From a bacterium (lineage in GTDB: Bacteria; Hinthialibacterota; Hinthialibacteria; OLB16), in contig JAJVIK010000005.1 of assembly GCA_022072055.1 (NCBI GenBank), forward strand, positions 1 through 64,000: a stretch of 64,000 bases of DNA. The letters are read 5' to 3'. Position numbers and translations under genes: made by a program. Positions 42,834-52,082 of the stretch are shown here, one piece after another. The number at the start of each line of letters is the position of its first letter. Position 1 is the first letter of the stretch. The notes under the pieces are model-generated. The model was not told the DNA's origin, did no database searches, and saw only the letters and a list, made by a program, of their open reading frames with translations.

Positions 42834-43752
42834 ATTCGGAATCCGTGATTGCCTGGCCGGGGTTGTGGCCCTTTGCCTGGCTTCCTCGGTCTTGCCGGCC
42901 GCCTCCGACCTGTATGTCCGAGGGGAGGAGGTCCTCGCCTACGCCGAGCCTTGGCGAAACGCGGCCGACTACGCCTGGAGCCGAGAGAGCGCCACTCGCG
43001 TCGAAGGGGATAAAGAGCCCTCCCTCCGGATTCAGGATGTGGGGAGATTTCGAGTGGAGTTCGTGAAGTTTGAGGAAGACTCGGCGATCTTCAACGTGTG
43101 GGTCCTTCAATACAAGTATGAAACCCAGCTGCTCGGGAAACCGGCGAAGCGCGAAACTTCCCCGCTTGAGGGCAAGAAATTGCCGATGACTTGGCTCCAT
43201 TGGGCGCTGGGGTTTTCCTCAGGGACAGTTCCCGGACAGGAGGCGGAGAGGATTGACAGCCAACAGGCCAGCCAAGTCCTGGAGCTTGTCGACTTCCGCG
43301 GTTTTGTGCCGAGGAAGATCCCCAAGCCCAGGGAGGAATGGCCCTTCAAGGTAACTCCCGACCGGGGGCAGGAATACGCGGTCAAGGAGGAATTGGAGCG
43401 CAAGTTTCGTTGCGATGCGGTGGATGAGCTGGGGAAGGTTTCCAAGTGTAAGGTGGCGTTCACGGAGACGCTCAAGATCACTCCGCAAAAGCCGGGGAGG
43501 TCCTGGCAGGTGGATGAGCGCGAAGGGGTGTTTTGGGTAACCCTACCCGAGGGACTGATCGAGGCCGCCGAATGGAAGATGGTTTCGACCGAGTCCATTC
43601 CGCGCTTTAGCGTCCGGTCGAAGATCCAAACGGAGACCAAGGTCACGCTCACCCGAGTCGAGAAATCGGAGGACAAGAAGGCTCCCCAGCGCGCCGAAAA
43701 GCGCCAAAGCGGAAAACCGACGAAGGATGATCCGCCTCTCCCCCCGAGGTGA
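42817..43752 (+). CDS. Exported protein of unknown function
   Basis: A 311-residue protein with a signal peptide (RDCLAGVVALCLASSVLPAASD) whose start lies inside the end of the LarA-like gene. The mature part is beta-rich and hydrophilic, without recognised motifs, and ends in a charged Lys/Pro tail (EKRQSGKPTKDDPPLPPR) that looks disordered. No family is assigned. The overlap suggests co-translation with the upstream gene, but the roles need not be linked. Confidence 0.65.
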   Translation: MPFPHRFGIRDCLAGVVALCLASSVLPAASDLYVRGEEVLAYAEPWRNAADYAWSRESATRVEGDKEPSLRIQDVGRFRVEFVKFEEDSAIFNVWVLQYKYETQLLGKPAKRETSPLEGKKLPMTWLHWALGFSSGTVPGQEAERIDSQQASQVLELVDFRGFVPRKIPKPREEWPFKVTPDRGQEYAVKEELERKFRCDAVDELGKVSKCKVAFTETLKITPQKPGRSWQVDEREGVFWVTLPEGLIEAAEWKMVSTESIPRFSVRSKIQTETKVTLTRVEKSEDKKAPQRAEKRQSGKPTKDDPPLPPR

Positions 43753-43796
43753 GTCCCGGACCGGACCTCGCCGCCATTCAACGGAGGGACTCGGTT

Positions 43797-43812
43797 CAAC
43801 CCGGTTGGGTTG
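43797..43812. repeat. Small inverted repeat in the gap before the patatin gene
   Basis: CAACCC and GGGTTG pair perfectly around GGTT. It lies 45 bases after the upstream stop and has no U-tract. Confidence 0.3.
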
Positions 43813-43894
43813 TGCTTGAGAACGGAGCCAAATCGAGGAAGCGCCGCTTAACCGGACATTTAGTAGCGCGGGCAAGGGGTTTGCGGTACGATCC

Positions 43895-46072
43895 GTGGCC
43901 GTGATCGGACTGCTCCGAAATGTTTCAGTCTTCCAGGACGCTCCCGAGGAGCTGCTGCGGGAGGTGGTCGAGGCTCTTGAACCCCGGCAGGTGAGCCGAG
44001 GGCAGCTCATCTGCCGCCGCGGCGAGCCGGGAAGCTGTCTCCACATCATCCGACGGGGCCAAGTGAGGGTTTCGCTCACGAGTCCGGAGGGGGTCGAGGA
44101 GACGCTGGGCTACCTCGGACCCGGGGACTGTTTCGGCGAGATGTCCCTCCTGACCGAGGAGCCGGTCTCGGCCAATGTCACCGCGACTGTTCCCACCGAG
44201 CTCCTGTCGCTCAAGGGGGACCGCTTCACGAACCTCTGCGAGGGGTATCCGATTCTCTACCGCGGGATCAGTCGAACCCTGTCACGGCGGCTGCGAGACA
44301 CGAACCTCAAGCGATTTGTGTCACGGCTTGGGAGGGTGACTCGATTTGTGTCTGACCTGGGCCCCCAAGACCGTGACGGCCTGATCCGTCAGGTGGTGAA
44401 CCTTGCGGAAACTCTTGGGGAGATCATTCAAGGTTCAACCCTGATCTTCATCCCAACCGATCCGGCGAGCTGGGAGGCGGAGGCCGTCCTGGGAGGTTGG
44501 GGGCTTGACCGGTTGCATGCGGGAGAATCGGAGGGCGCGCGGGATTGCCCGCGGCGGGAGCTGGATCTGACCCTCGCCGACATGGAGCCGGACTACCCGG
44601 GTCACGTCTATCGCCTGGGTTCGCTTCGCCCCCGGTTGGATGCGCTCCTGTGGGGTTCTCCCTGGGGGGACCGTCCCTGGGAATGCGAAAGAACTCTCAA
44701 TGAGATCCTGACCCGTCTCAAACCGCTCTACCCCCAGATCTTCGTGGTGCAATTCCGATGGTCATGGGACCGATTTCTTGCGCAGCTTCCGCCGGATGAT
44801 CACGTGGCCTGTTTTGTGGATCTGACCCAACCGGACTGTCAGCAGCCCGCGCGAGACGAGGATTACGAAATCCACGTTCCGGAGCCGAAGCGCTATCCAC
44901 CCAAACGCGGGGAGCGGTACTGGGTTCTGACCCCCACGACCCTGGAGCGACTGAGGAATCTCGGATCGTTGCTCGAGAAGACCCTTCCGGGGACCCGCCG
45001 TTTCCACCTCTTGCTGCGTCACCGGATCGACCGTCCGGTCCTCGACTATTCGAGCGTCCGGAGGATGTTTCCGGATTCCCAGACCCATCTCCTCCCGATT
45101 GGCCAAAGCGTGGATGCCTCAACCAACGGGAGAGGCCAGAGCACGGCGCTCTATTGGGGCAAACGTCCCGACACGGCGCGCGGGCGGATTGTGCGCGACC
45201 TTGCGGGCATCCAGGTGGGGCTTGCGCTGGGTGGGGGCGGGGCGCGAGGTCTGGCCCACATCGGAGTCATTAAGGTCCTTGAGGAGGAGGGCATCCCGGT
45301 TGACCTCCTGGCCGGATCGAGCTTCGGCGCGGTGGTCGCGGCGGCCTACGGTGTGGGACGCGGCGCACAGCGGTTGGTCGATGACATGCGCCACCATTGG
45401 AAGCCGATGGGGAACTTCCTCTTGGATGTCCTGGATTACAATTTCCCGCGCACTTCCCTGCTGCGCGGCAGGAAGATTCGGCGGATGATCGAGTTGGCGA
45501 TGCGGGAGGTGGCCATCGAGGAGTGCCATATTCCCGTGTATGTGGTCTGCACCGATCTGATCACCGGGAAGGAGGTGGTGTTGGACCGAGGCCCGCTGGG
45601 GAAGGCGATTTTCGCGAGCGGCTCCCTGCCCGGGATCTTTCGCCCGGTGGAGTGGGGGGAGTATCTCCTTGTGGATGGAGCGGTGTTAAACAAGGTGCCC
45701 GCCCGGGTTCTGCGCGAGCGGGGGGCGAGCGTGATCCTGGCGGTCAATGTCACCCCTGAAAAGGACCTGGGGCTGGAGCAACCCGAACCTGGGGAGCTCT
45801 CCATGCGTCGCCGAGTGCTCCGGAGCCTGCCCGTGTTTCGGGGACTGGCCTCCGGTCCGAACATCCTCCGGATCATCTCCCGCTCACTCACCGTCTCGGG
45901 CCTGCACCAATCGCGGATTCACAGCGATGTCATCGATGTGGAAATCAAGCCGCGCATCGAGCACTTCGACTTTCTGCGATTCGACCAATACGACCAAGTG
46001 GTGGCGGCGGGGGAAGAAGCCGCGCGACGCGCCCTGCCCGAAATCCGGGAGGCGCTGGCGCGGCGGGCGTAA
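43895..46072 (+). CDS. Cyclic-nucleotide-binding domain fused to patatin-like phospholipase (NTE type)
   Basis: A 725-residue protein (GTG 43895; a second GTG at 43901 is equally possible). Residues ~1-130 are a cNMP-binding barrel (LICRRGEPGSCLHIIRRGQV, GPGDCFGEMSLLTEEP). The middle ~300 residues are a linker region as in NTE-like proteins. The patatin domain follows: oxyanion loop GGGGARGLAHIGVIKVL, nucleophile elbow GSSFG and catalytic Asp in DGAVLNKVPARVL. The Ser-Asp dyad is complete. Family role: hydrolysis of phospholipid or lysophospholipid acyl chains, probably tuned by cyclic nucleotide binding. No membrane helix or signal peptide is seen. Confidence 0.88.
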   Translation: MAVIGLLRNVSVFQDAPEELLREVVEALEPRQVSRGQLICRRGEPGSCLHIIRRGQVRVSLTSPEGVEETLGYLGPGDCFGEMSLLTEEPVSANVTATVPTELLSLKGDRFTNLCEGYPILYRGISRTLSRRLRDTNLKRFVSRLGRVTRFVSDLGPQDRDGLIRQVVNLAETLGEIIQGSTLIFIPTDPASWEAEAVLGGWGLDRLHAGESEGARDCPRRELDLTLADMEPDYPGHVYRLGSLRPRLDALLWGSPWGDRPWECERTLNEILTRLKPLYPQIFVVQFRWSWDRFLAQLPPDDHVACFVDLTQPDCQQPARDEDYEIHVPEPKRYPPKRGERYWVLTPTTLERLRNLGSLLEKTLPGTRRFHLLLRHRIDRPVLDYSSVRRMFPDSQTHLLPIGQSVDASTNGRGQSTALYWGKRPDTARGRIVRDLAGIQVGLALGGGGARGLAHIGVIKVLEEEGIPVDLLAGSSFGAVVAAAYGVGRGAQRLVDDMRHHWKPMGNFLLDVLDYNFPRTSLLRGRKIRRMIELAMREVAIEECHIPVYVVCTDLITGKEVVLDRGPLGKAIFASGSLPGIFRPVEWGEYLLVDGAVLNKVPARVLRERGASVILAVNVTPEKDLGLEQPEPGELSMRRRVLRSLPVFRGLASGPNILRIISRSLTVSGLHQSRIHSDVIDVEIKPRIEHFDFLRFDQYDQVVAAGEEAARRALPEIREALARRA

Positions 46073-46077
46073 GCCGT

Positions 46078-47430
46078 CTATCGCTCCTTATTCGACGACT
46101 GTCGCCATTGAGTGTTCAAGCGGAAGAGGTCCTCGAAATCGGTCCTTCCATTCCGGTCGAGGTCGGCGGATTTCGCCCCGGGGCTTGCCGGATTACCCGA
46201 GAACTGCCGGAGGAACTCATCCAGGTCATGGGCATCCACGAGGCTGTCTCCGTTCAGGTCGGCGGAAACCTCCAATAGACGGTAGAGCCCGCCGGGCGCG
46301 GAAACTCCATGATCCACGATGTACAGCTCGCCAAAGTCATCCTCTCCGAAGCTGCTGATGCTGAACGGAGTGTCCGCCACTAGAAAGTGCTCCCAATCTC
46401 CGGGAGAAGTCTCCTTGAGGGCGTAGATTCGACCCGAGGCATAGTCGGCGCAGAGGTACAGTCCAAAGAGGCGCGGGAACTTCGAGCCTCGGTAGACATA
46501 GCCCCCGGTGAGCGCGGTGGCCTCACCGCGCCCAAACTCATCGATGGGAAGGGTCAGACCGGTCATGTTGCAGCCCTGATTCTGAGGGAAGCAGTGGGCC
46601 CCTTCCATGATGTTCCAACCGAAGTTGTCCCCCTTTTCGACCAGGTTCACCTCCTCGAAGGACTCCTGACCCACATCCGCGACAAACAGGCGGCCATCCA
46701 TGCGGTCGAAGGAAAAACGCCAGGGATTGCGAAAGCCGTGCGCGAAGATTTCATCCCGGCCAGGAGCCCCGCCCGCGAAGGGATTGTCACCGGGGATGCC
46801 ATAGGGGGAGGTGGAGCGGGGAGAGATGCGGAGAAGTGAGCCAAGCAGAGTGTTGATGTTCTGCCCGTTTCCGAATGGATCACCGCCAAATCCCCCATCC
46901 CCAAGGGCGATGTACAGAAATCCATCCGGACCAAAGGCAAGCTGACCGCCATTGTGGTTTGCGGCGGGCTGCTCGACCACGAGCAACGGGCGTTCTTGGG
47001 TGGAGGCGACACTGGGACTGAACGCCTCCACATGGTATTCGGCGATGACCGAGGCGCTATCCGACTTGCGCGTGTAGTGAACGTAGAAGTATCCGCTGTC
47101 GTAGAAGTCCGGATGGAAAGCCAACCCGAGAAGTCCGCGCTCATCGAAGACATTGTCGGGTCCGCCGACTCGATCCACGCCGGTCGGCCCGATGTTGAGA
47201 AAGGGGGTGGCGAGCAAGTACCCCGCCTGGTCCACCACCCGAATCACCCCCGCCTGCTCGACAATGTAGCGTCGGTGAACCGGGTCGTTGGACCCGGTCA
47301 TGTAAACGGGGCGACTGAGGCCGGTTGCAATCGGCTCCCAGTCCAGGACGACCGAGCCCGAGAGGGACCCCGCGCGGGTTGGGGGAAGATTGGAGGCGAC
47401 AAGCAGGATTGTCAGGCACGCAATACGCAC
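46078..47430 (-). CDS. Secreted glucose/sorbosone dehydrogenase-like propeller with dockerin
   Basis: A 450-residue exported protein. GTG 47430 is chosen: AGAAGGGGAG lies ahead of it and a signal peptide (MRIACLTILLVASNLPPTRAG) follows; the frame is open to a GTG at 47481. The body matches the PQQ-type glucose/sorbosone dehydrogenase (GSDH) propeller: ERGLLGLAFHPDF, ANHNGGQLAFGPDGFLYIALGDGG, GFRNPWRFSFD, ADVGQESFEEVNL and GGYVYRG. The C-terminal ~60 residues hold two calcium loops (DLNGDSLVDAHDLDEFL and DLDRNGRTDFEDLFRL), a complete type I dockerin, unlike the single loops elsewhere in the window. Oxidation of an aldose at the surface is inferred. Confidence 0.8.
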   Translation of the reverse strand: MRIACLTILLVASNLPPTRAGSLSGSVVLDWEPIATGLSRPVYMTGSNDPVHRRYIVEQAGVIRVVDQAGYLLATPFLNIGPTGVDRVGGPDNVFDERGLLGLAFHPDFYDSGYFYVHYTRKSDSASVIAEYHVEAFSPSVASTQERPLLVVEQPAANHNGGQLAFGPDGFLYIALGDGGFGGDPFGNGQNINTLLGSLLRISPRSTSPYGIPGDNPFAGGAPGRDEIFAHGFRNPWRFSFDRMDGRLFVADVGQESFEEVNLVEKGDNFGWNIMEGAHCFPQNQGCNMTGLTLPIDEFGRGEATALTGGYVYRGSKFPRLFGLYLCADYASGRIYALKETSPGDWEHFLVADTPFSISSFGEDDFGELYIVDHGVSAPGGLYRLLEVSADLNGDSLVDAHDLDEFLRQFSGNPASPGAKSADLDRNGRTDFEDLFRLNTQWRQSSNKER

Positions 47431-47484
47431 GGGAAGAACTCCCCTTCTCGTCTGAGGATGGGCGAAAGTTAAGCCAATCACCCA

Positions 47485-48456
47485 CTAGGAGAATAGCCCA
47501 TGACCACCGGTGGCATCACCCATTAAGCCATGGATGCGTTCGCTCAGCTCGTTGGCGGTTCTCTCGGGCGACCGGGAGGGGCTCAGGGAAAGCCATTTGA
47601 TCGAGCGGTTGGGGCGGAACCAGGACATCTGACGGCGCGCGAACCGCCGAGTCCTCTGTTTGATTAGGGCCTCGGCCTCATCAAGGGAGGAGCGACCCTC
47701 CAGGTGGTCGAGGACCTCCTTGTATCCCAGCGCCTGCATGGCGGTGTGACGGCAACCGCAGCCGCTTGCGATCAGGTCTCTCACCTCATCAAGCAACCCT
47801 TTGGCGAACATATCCTCCACGCGAAGGTCGATTCGGCGGTCCAGGTCCCCCCAGGCGCGTCGCAGTCCGAACCAGAGCACGCTTTCTTTCCAGGGGGGAG
47901 ATTCCTGCCTGGATTCGAAGTCGGTCTTCGAGAGGCCGGTTGCGTGGTGGATTTCCAGTGCGCGAATGATTCGCTTGCGGTCGTGGGGATGAATCTTCGC
48001 GGCGGAGCTAGGATCGAGACGAGTGAGCATGGCATGGAGCGGTCCGGTTCCCTCTTGGTCCGCCCTCGCCTCCAATTCGGCGCGGAATTCAAGGTCGGGA
48101 GGCGGGGCCTCGGCGAGACCCTCAACGAGAGCTTTGAAGTAGAGTCCCGTGCCCCCGCACAGAATCAACGGGCGCTCCTTGCTGAAAAACTCCTCCAGGA
48201 TGGGACGAGATATCGCCAAGTAGTCCGCGACCGAAAAAAATTCTCGGGGGTCGGCCACATCGATGCCATGGTGGGGGATTCTGGAACGTTCCGTGGGGGT
48301 CGGCTTGGCCGTGCCGATGTCCATACCGGTGTAGACTTGCATCGAGTCCACGGAGAGGATTTCGGCTTGGAGGCGCTCAGCCAGCGAAAGGGCGAACGAG
48401 GTCTTGCCGGAGGCGGTGGGACCAACCAGGGCGATGAGGGCCGGAGAGTGGGCCAT
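47485..48456 (-). CDS. miaA: tRNA dimethylallyltransferase
   Basis: 323 residues, normal for MiaA, which adds a dimethylallyl group to A37 of tRNAs reading UNN codons. Motifs: P-loop GPTASGKTSFAL at the N-terminus, SVDSMQVYTGMDIGTAKP (catalytic/substrate Asp), HHGIDVADPREFFSVADY, CGGTGLYFKAL, and C-terminal ALGYKEVL and KQRTRRFARRQMSWFR. It stands first after the sugar dehydrogenase gene on the same strand and just downstream of panD (10-base gap), so it probably belongs to the mcsA-mcsB-panD-miaA transcript. Confidence 0.95.
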   Translation of the reverse strand: MAHSPALIALVGPTASGKTSFALSLAERLQAEILSVDSMQVYTGMDIGTAKPTPTERSRIPHHGIDVADPREFFSVADYLAISRPILEEFFSKERPLILCGGTGLYFKALVEGLAEAPPPDLEFRAELEARADQEGTGPLHAMLTRLDPSSAAKIHPHDRKRIIRALEIHHATGLSKTDFESRQESPPWKESVLWFGLRRAWGDLDRRIDLRVEDMFAKGLLDEVRDLIASGCGCRHTAMQALGYKEVLDHLEGRSSLDEAEALIKQRTRRFARRQMSWFRPNRSIKWLSLSPSRSPERTANELSERIHGLMGDATGGHGLFS

Positions 48457-48465
48457 GCAGGCAAA

Positions 48466-48849
48466 TCAGAAGACTTGGGCGTGCTCTTCCCTAAGTGGGC
48501 CGGGAACGGGATTGTTGTCCTCGTCCACAAACACCAGGCGCGGATAGTGGTCGGGGACCTCGGATTCGGCCAGCTGACAGTAGGAAAAGATGATGACCTT
48601 GTGCCCCTTGGTGATCCGTAGGGCGGCGGCGCCATTGATTCCGATGGTGCGGCTTCCACGTTCGGCGCGGATCACATAGGTGGTGAGACGTTCGCCGTTG
48701 ACCAAATCCGCCACATCCACCTGTTCGTATTCGCAAAGCCCGGCGAGCTCCATCAATTCTTCATCGATGGAGACCGAACCGACATAGTCAACCTCCGCCT
48801 CGGTGACCGTGGCGCGGTGAATCTTGGAGCGCAGGAAAGTTCTTAGCAC
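48466..48849 (-). CDS. panD: Aspartate 1-decarboxylase
   Basis: 127 residues. It decarboxylates aspartate to beta-alanine for pantothenate/CoA synthesis. GTG 48849 is behind AAGGGGG and yields the usual N-terminus (MLRTFLRSKIHRATVT). The self-cleavage site Gly24-Ser25 (DYVGSVSID) that creates the pyruvoyl group is intact, as are Lys9 and Tyr/Thr residues near YVI. The gene overlaps the end of mcsB by 7 bases. Other pantothenate genes are not in the window. Confidence 0.95.
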   Translation of the reverse strand: MLRTFLRSKIHRATVTEAEVDYVGSVSIDEELMELAGLCEYEQVDVADLVNGERLTTYVIRAERGSRTIGINGAAALRITKGHKVIIFSYCQLAESEVPDHYPRLVFVDEDNNPVPGPLREEHAQVF

Positions 48850-49901
48850 GTCGCCCCCTTCAACCTTTCCTTGATAAACTGGGCGCGAACAATGTCGCGC
48901 TCCTTGGAGTCCAGGGGTTTTCCGGCGCGCTTTTGCAGGTGGGCCGGACGAGTGCACAGGAAGATCTCGTTCAGCGTGTCGAGCGACACTTCCTTGAGCA
49001 CCCCGCTGGTGACCCCGAAGCGCAACGGGCTGAGTAGCTCCAGAGTCTCCTTGCTGGTCAACTTGCGTGCCGAGGAGAGGATGCCGAATGCGCGCCAGAC
49101 CCGATCTTGGATCTCCTCCTCCGCCTCTTCGATCGTTTGGGCCGCGGCCTTCTTCTCGCTGTCCACAATCTGCTCGGTGATGTGATAAAGCTTCTCGATC
49201 GTTTCGAGCTCGGAAACCCCCAGGGTCACCTGATTGGAGATCTGAAACAGATTCCCCTTGATCTCCGATCCTTCTCCATGCGGTCCGCGGATGGTCATTC
49301 CGAGCTGCGCCACGGCGTTGATCATCTTTTGGATCTGGCGCGTCATGACCAGTGCGGGGAGATGAATCATGACCGAGCAGCGCATCCCGGTTCCCACATT
49401 GGTCGGGCAGGCGGTGAGGAAACCGAGCCGTTCGGAGTAGGCGTAGTTGAGCTGGTTGGCGAGCTCTTCGTCCAGCTCGCTCAGAATGTGCCAAGCCTCA
49501 TGGAGATTCAGCCCGGGAAGCAGGACCTGGAGGCGGATGTGATCCTCCTCGGCCACCATCGCGCCCAAAGTCTGAGTGGACTGAACGAAGACCGAGCGCT
49601 GGGTTTGGCCGTGGGCCATCTCCTGGCTGATCTGGTGACGCTCCATGAGGAAGGAGAGATCCAGCGCGGCGCGGGTCTCCAGTTGAATCTCCTCGCTTCC
49701 CGAGAGCAGGCGACAGTTGCGGAGGGCGTTGGAGCAGATGCTGACCACCTTGGCGAGCTCGCCGGTCGAGGCCCAATGTGAAAACGGGAAACCCGCCACG
49801 TTCCGCGCGAGGCGTATCCGCGAGGAGAGAACATGGCTGCACAACGGTCCGGGGCGGGACAGCCACTGGCAGGTTGTAAAGCCCGGATCATCCAGAATCA
49901 T
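48843..49901 (-). CDS. mcsB: Protein arginine kinase
   Basis: 352 residues with the guanidino-kinase fold of McsB: SSRIRLARNVAGFPF (substrate/phosphagen loop), a Glu-rich centre (RLQVLLPGLNLHEAW), and the nucleotide-binding stretch CPTNVGTGMRCSVMIHLP. In Bacillus, McsB phosphorylates arginines and so marks proteins for ClpCP. The gene overlaps mcsA upstream (ATGA) as in the ctsR-mcsA-mcsB-clpC operon, but ctsR and clpC are absent here and panD follows instead. Protein-arginine phosphorylation is therefore predicted, with the partner protease encoded elsewhere. Confidence 0.92.
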   Translation of the reverse strand: MILDDPGFTTCQWLSRPGPLCSHVLSSRIRLARNVAGFPFSHWASTGELAKVVSICSNALRNCRLLSGSEEIQLETRAALDLSFLMERHQISQEMAHGQTQRSVFVQSTQTLGAMVAEEDHIRLQVLLPGLNLHEAWHILSELDEELANQLNYAYSERLGFLTACPTNVGTGMRCSVMIHLPALVMTRQIQKMINAVAQLGMTIRGPHGEGSEIKGNLFQISNQVTLGVSELETIEKLYHITEQIVDSEKKAAAQTIEEAEEEIQDRVWRAFGILSSARKLTSKETLELLSPLRFGVTSGVLKEVSLDTLNEIFLCTRPAHLQKRAGKPLDSKERDIVRAQFIKERLKGATC

Positions 49902-50506
49902 GAGGCCAGGCGCCCCTCCAAGTTCCTGATTTCGTCGCGTAGGCGGGCCGCGGTCTCGAAGTCCTCCTCGGACACCGCGAGCCGGAGTTTCTCGCGCATT
50001 GCCTCGATCCGGGGGGTGCTATCCCTCGGTTCCGGAACCGACTCCCGACGGGGCGTCTTTCCAATATGCCGAACACCGCCCTGAACCTTGCGAAGGAGCG
50101 GCTCAAGCTCCTCGGCAAAGGTGTCGTAGCACCGACAGCACCCCAGCCGGCCGGACTCCCGAAACCCGCGGTAGGTCTGGCCGCACGAAGGGCAGGTTTT
50201 AACCTCCTCCACGGCTCCAGGCCGGGCCGCTTCCTCTCCTGGAATCCCTCCCCCCAAGAATTCCGGGGTGAACACCGGCTTCATCTCGGGGCCGCTGACG
50301 TTGTTCTCCCGGGCGCATTCCTGACAAATGTGAAACTCATGGACCTGACCCTGGTGGATCTGGGTGATGTGGATCTTCGCGACCTTCTGCTGGCACACCT
50401 GACAAATCTTGCCGTTCATGGGTCCTGGTCCATTCGATCCGACCGCGGCTTTCTCCGGTTGGAGGCTTGCGAGCCCGGGAGGCGGTTCGCCTCGTTTCAG
50501 GCTCAT
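49898..50506 (-). CDS. mcsA: McsA-like zinc-finger activator of McsB
   Basis: Up to 202 residues. The first 29 residues are not typical of McsA, and Met30 (50419) starts the family-like CQVCQQKVAKIHITQI, so the true start may be 50419; neither site has a strong ribosome-binding sequence. Four CxxC zinc pairs are visible: CQVC and CQEC near the start, CPSC and CCRC in the middle. A C-terminal UVR motif (LRLAVSEEDFETAARLRDEIRNL) ends the protein. McsA binds zinc and activates McsB. It overlaps mcsB by ATGA. Divergent from the helicase gene. Confidence 0.88.
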   Translation of the reverse strand: MSLKRGEPPPGLASLQPEKAAVGSNGPGPMNGKICQVCQQKVAKIHITQIHQGQVHEFHICQECARENNVSGPEMKPVFTPEFLGGGIPGEEAARPGAVEEVKTCPSCGQTYRGFRESGRLGCCRCYDTFAEELEPLLRKVQGGVRHIGKTPRRESVPEPRDSTPRIEAMREKLRLAVSEEDFETAARLRDEIRNLEGRLAS

Positions 50507-50624
50507 TCCAACTTTATATCAGCGAAGCTTCGGTCGCAACGCCGGTGGCCTTCCCTTCATCGGAGGCGCCGATCCTGGTATGGTACCCCACGTCAAGCCA
50601 ACTTCTTAACTCCAAGTGAGAACC

Positions 50625-52079
50625 ATGGATACAAGCGAGTTTTCAAGCAGCGAAGCAGCTCCCCCAGAAGACCGGTCCCTTCCGGAAATGACCCTCGCCG
50701 AGCTTCCCGCAACCCTCCAGTCCGCCGTGGACCGGGCGGGCTGGAAGGCGCTGATGCCGGTTCAAGCCAAGGCGATACCCTACATGCTCGCCGAACGGGA
50801 CCTGATGGTTCAGTCCCGAACCGGAAGTGGAAAGACCGGGGCTTTCATTTTGCCGATCCTGATGCGAGTCAATCCCTCGCTCGCGCGCTGCCAGGCGCTT
50901 GTCTTGGTTCCCACCCGCGAGCTCGCGCTTCAAGTGTCTCGGGAAGCGGAGATGTTGGGGGAAGGCACAGGGGTCCGCACCGTGGTGGTTTACGGTGGAG
51001 TGGGGTATGGGAATCAGATCGAGGGGTTCCGGAAGGGAGCCCATCTGGTGGTGGGGACCCCGGGCCGGATTCTCGATCACTTGCTCAAGGGTTCCCTTTC
51101 GTTGGATGACGTGTCGATTCTTGTTTTCGATGAAGCCGACCGGATGATGTCGATGGGGTTTTACCCGGACATGGAGCAGATCCGCCGCTTTCTGCCGAGA
51201 GAGCGGAGCGGGTTCATGTTTTCGGCCACCTATCCGGCGTCGGTTCGACGGCTGGCGTTGCATTTCCTCCGGAATCCGGAATTCCTGAGTCTGAGCGAGG
51301 GAGCGGTGCATGTCCCGCAGACTCGTCACGCCTTCTATGTCGCCCCAGCCATGGACAAAGACCGTGTGTTGGTGCGGATCATCGAGGCGGAGAATCCCTC
51401 CTCGGCGATTATCTTCTGCAACACCAAGGCGAAGGTGGGATATGTGACGCAAGTGTTGCAGCGGTTCGGGTACGACGCCGATCAGCTCACCTCGGACCTG
51501 GCCCAACGCGCGCGGGAGAATGTGCTTCAGAGGCTCTACAAAGGAACGCTGCGGTTTCTGGTGGCCACGGATGTGGCCGCGCGAGGCATCGACGTGGCGA
51601 ACCTGTCGCATGTCTTTTTGTACGACTTCCCTGAGGACCAGGAGTCGTACATCCATCGCGCGGGCAGAACCGGAAGGGCTGGGGCCGCCGGAGTGGCGAT
51701 CTCGATTGTGGACCTGATGGAAAAGACCGAGCTCGGGCGGCTGGCGAAGCGTTACAGCATCGAGATGGAGGCGCGGGAGGCACCCACCGAGGAATCCATC
51801 CAGACGGTGGTGTCCGAGCGGGTGGTGGCGCTCCTGGAGGCCAAGCTCCGGAATCGGGATCGGATCCAGATGGAGCGGATGCGCCGATTCATCCCGCTCG
51901 CCAAGAGCCTTGGGGAAAGCGATGACGAGCTCGCGATCATCGCGATGCTGATTGATGATTATTATCAGGAGACCCTTCACGCGCCGCCACCGGAGCCGCC
52001 CGCGGAAGCCGGGGCGCCCCGTGAGGAATCCCCCGACGGCGGAGGTCGCCGAAGGCGATCGGGACGGAGACGCGGCTGA
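50625..52079 (+). CDS. DEAD-box ATP-dependent RNA helicase
   Basis: 484 residues from ATG 50625 (a GTG at 50616 is possible). Helicase motifs in order: Q-motif region PVQAKAIPYML, motif I SRTGSGKT, Ia PTRELALQ, Ib TPGRILDH, motif II DEAD, motif III SAT, IV IIFCNT, V ATDVAARGIDV, VI HRAGRTGRAG. The last ~45 residues are Pro/Glu-rich and end in an Arg/Gly-rich basic tail (GGGRRRRSGRRRG), a typical RNA-binding extension. Likely role: unwinding in ribosome assembly or mRNA decay; the specific paralogue cannot be named. Confidence 0.93.
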   Translation: MDTSEFSSSEAAPPEDRSLPEMTLAELPATLQSAVDRAGWKALMPVQAKAIPYMLAERDLMVQSRTGSGKTGAFILPILMRVNPSLARCQALVLVPTRELALQVSREAEMLGEGTGVRTVVVYGGVGYGNQIEGFRKGAHLVVGTPGRILDHLLKGSLSLDDVSILVFDEADRMMSMGFYPDMEQIRRFLPRERSGFMFSATYPASVRRLALHFLRNPEFLSLSEGAVHVPQTRHAFYVAPAMDKDRVLVRIIEAENPSSAIIFCNTKAKVGYVTQVLQRFGYDADQLTSDLAQRARENVLQRLYKGTLRFLVATDVAARGIDVANLSHVFLYDFPEDQESYIHRAGRTGRAGAAGVAISIVDLMEKTELGRLAKRYSIEMEAREAPTEESIQTVVSERVVALLEAKLRNRDRIQMERMRRFIPLAKSLGESDDELAIIAMLIDDYYQETLHAPPPEPPAEAGAPREESPDGGGRRRRSGRRRG

Positions 52080-52082
52080 GCT

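Noticed and set aside
48466-49494. Long minus-strand reading frame of ~340 codons running from panD into mcsB
   Set aside because: Only the first 127 codons downstream of GTG 48849 encode PanD; the upstream part is mcsB read in another frame, with low-complexity Gly/Arg composition and no motif.
50643-51980. 445-codon minus-strand frame opposite the DEAD-box helicase
   Set aside because: All helicase motifs are on the plus strand in order; the antisense frame shows only a biased composition.
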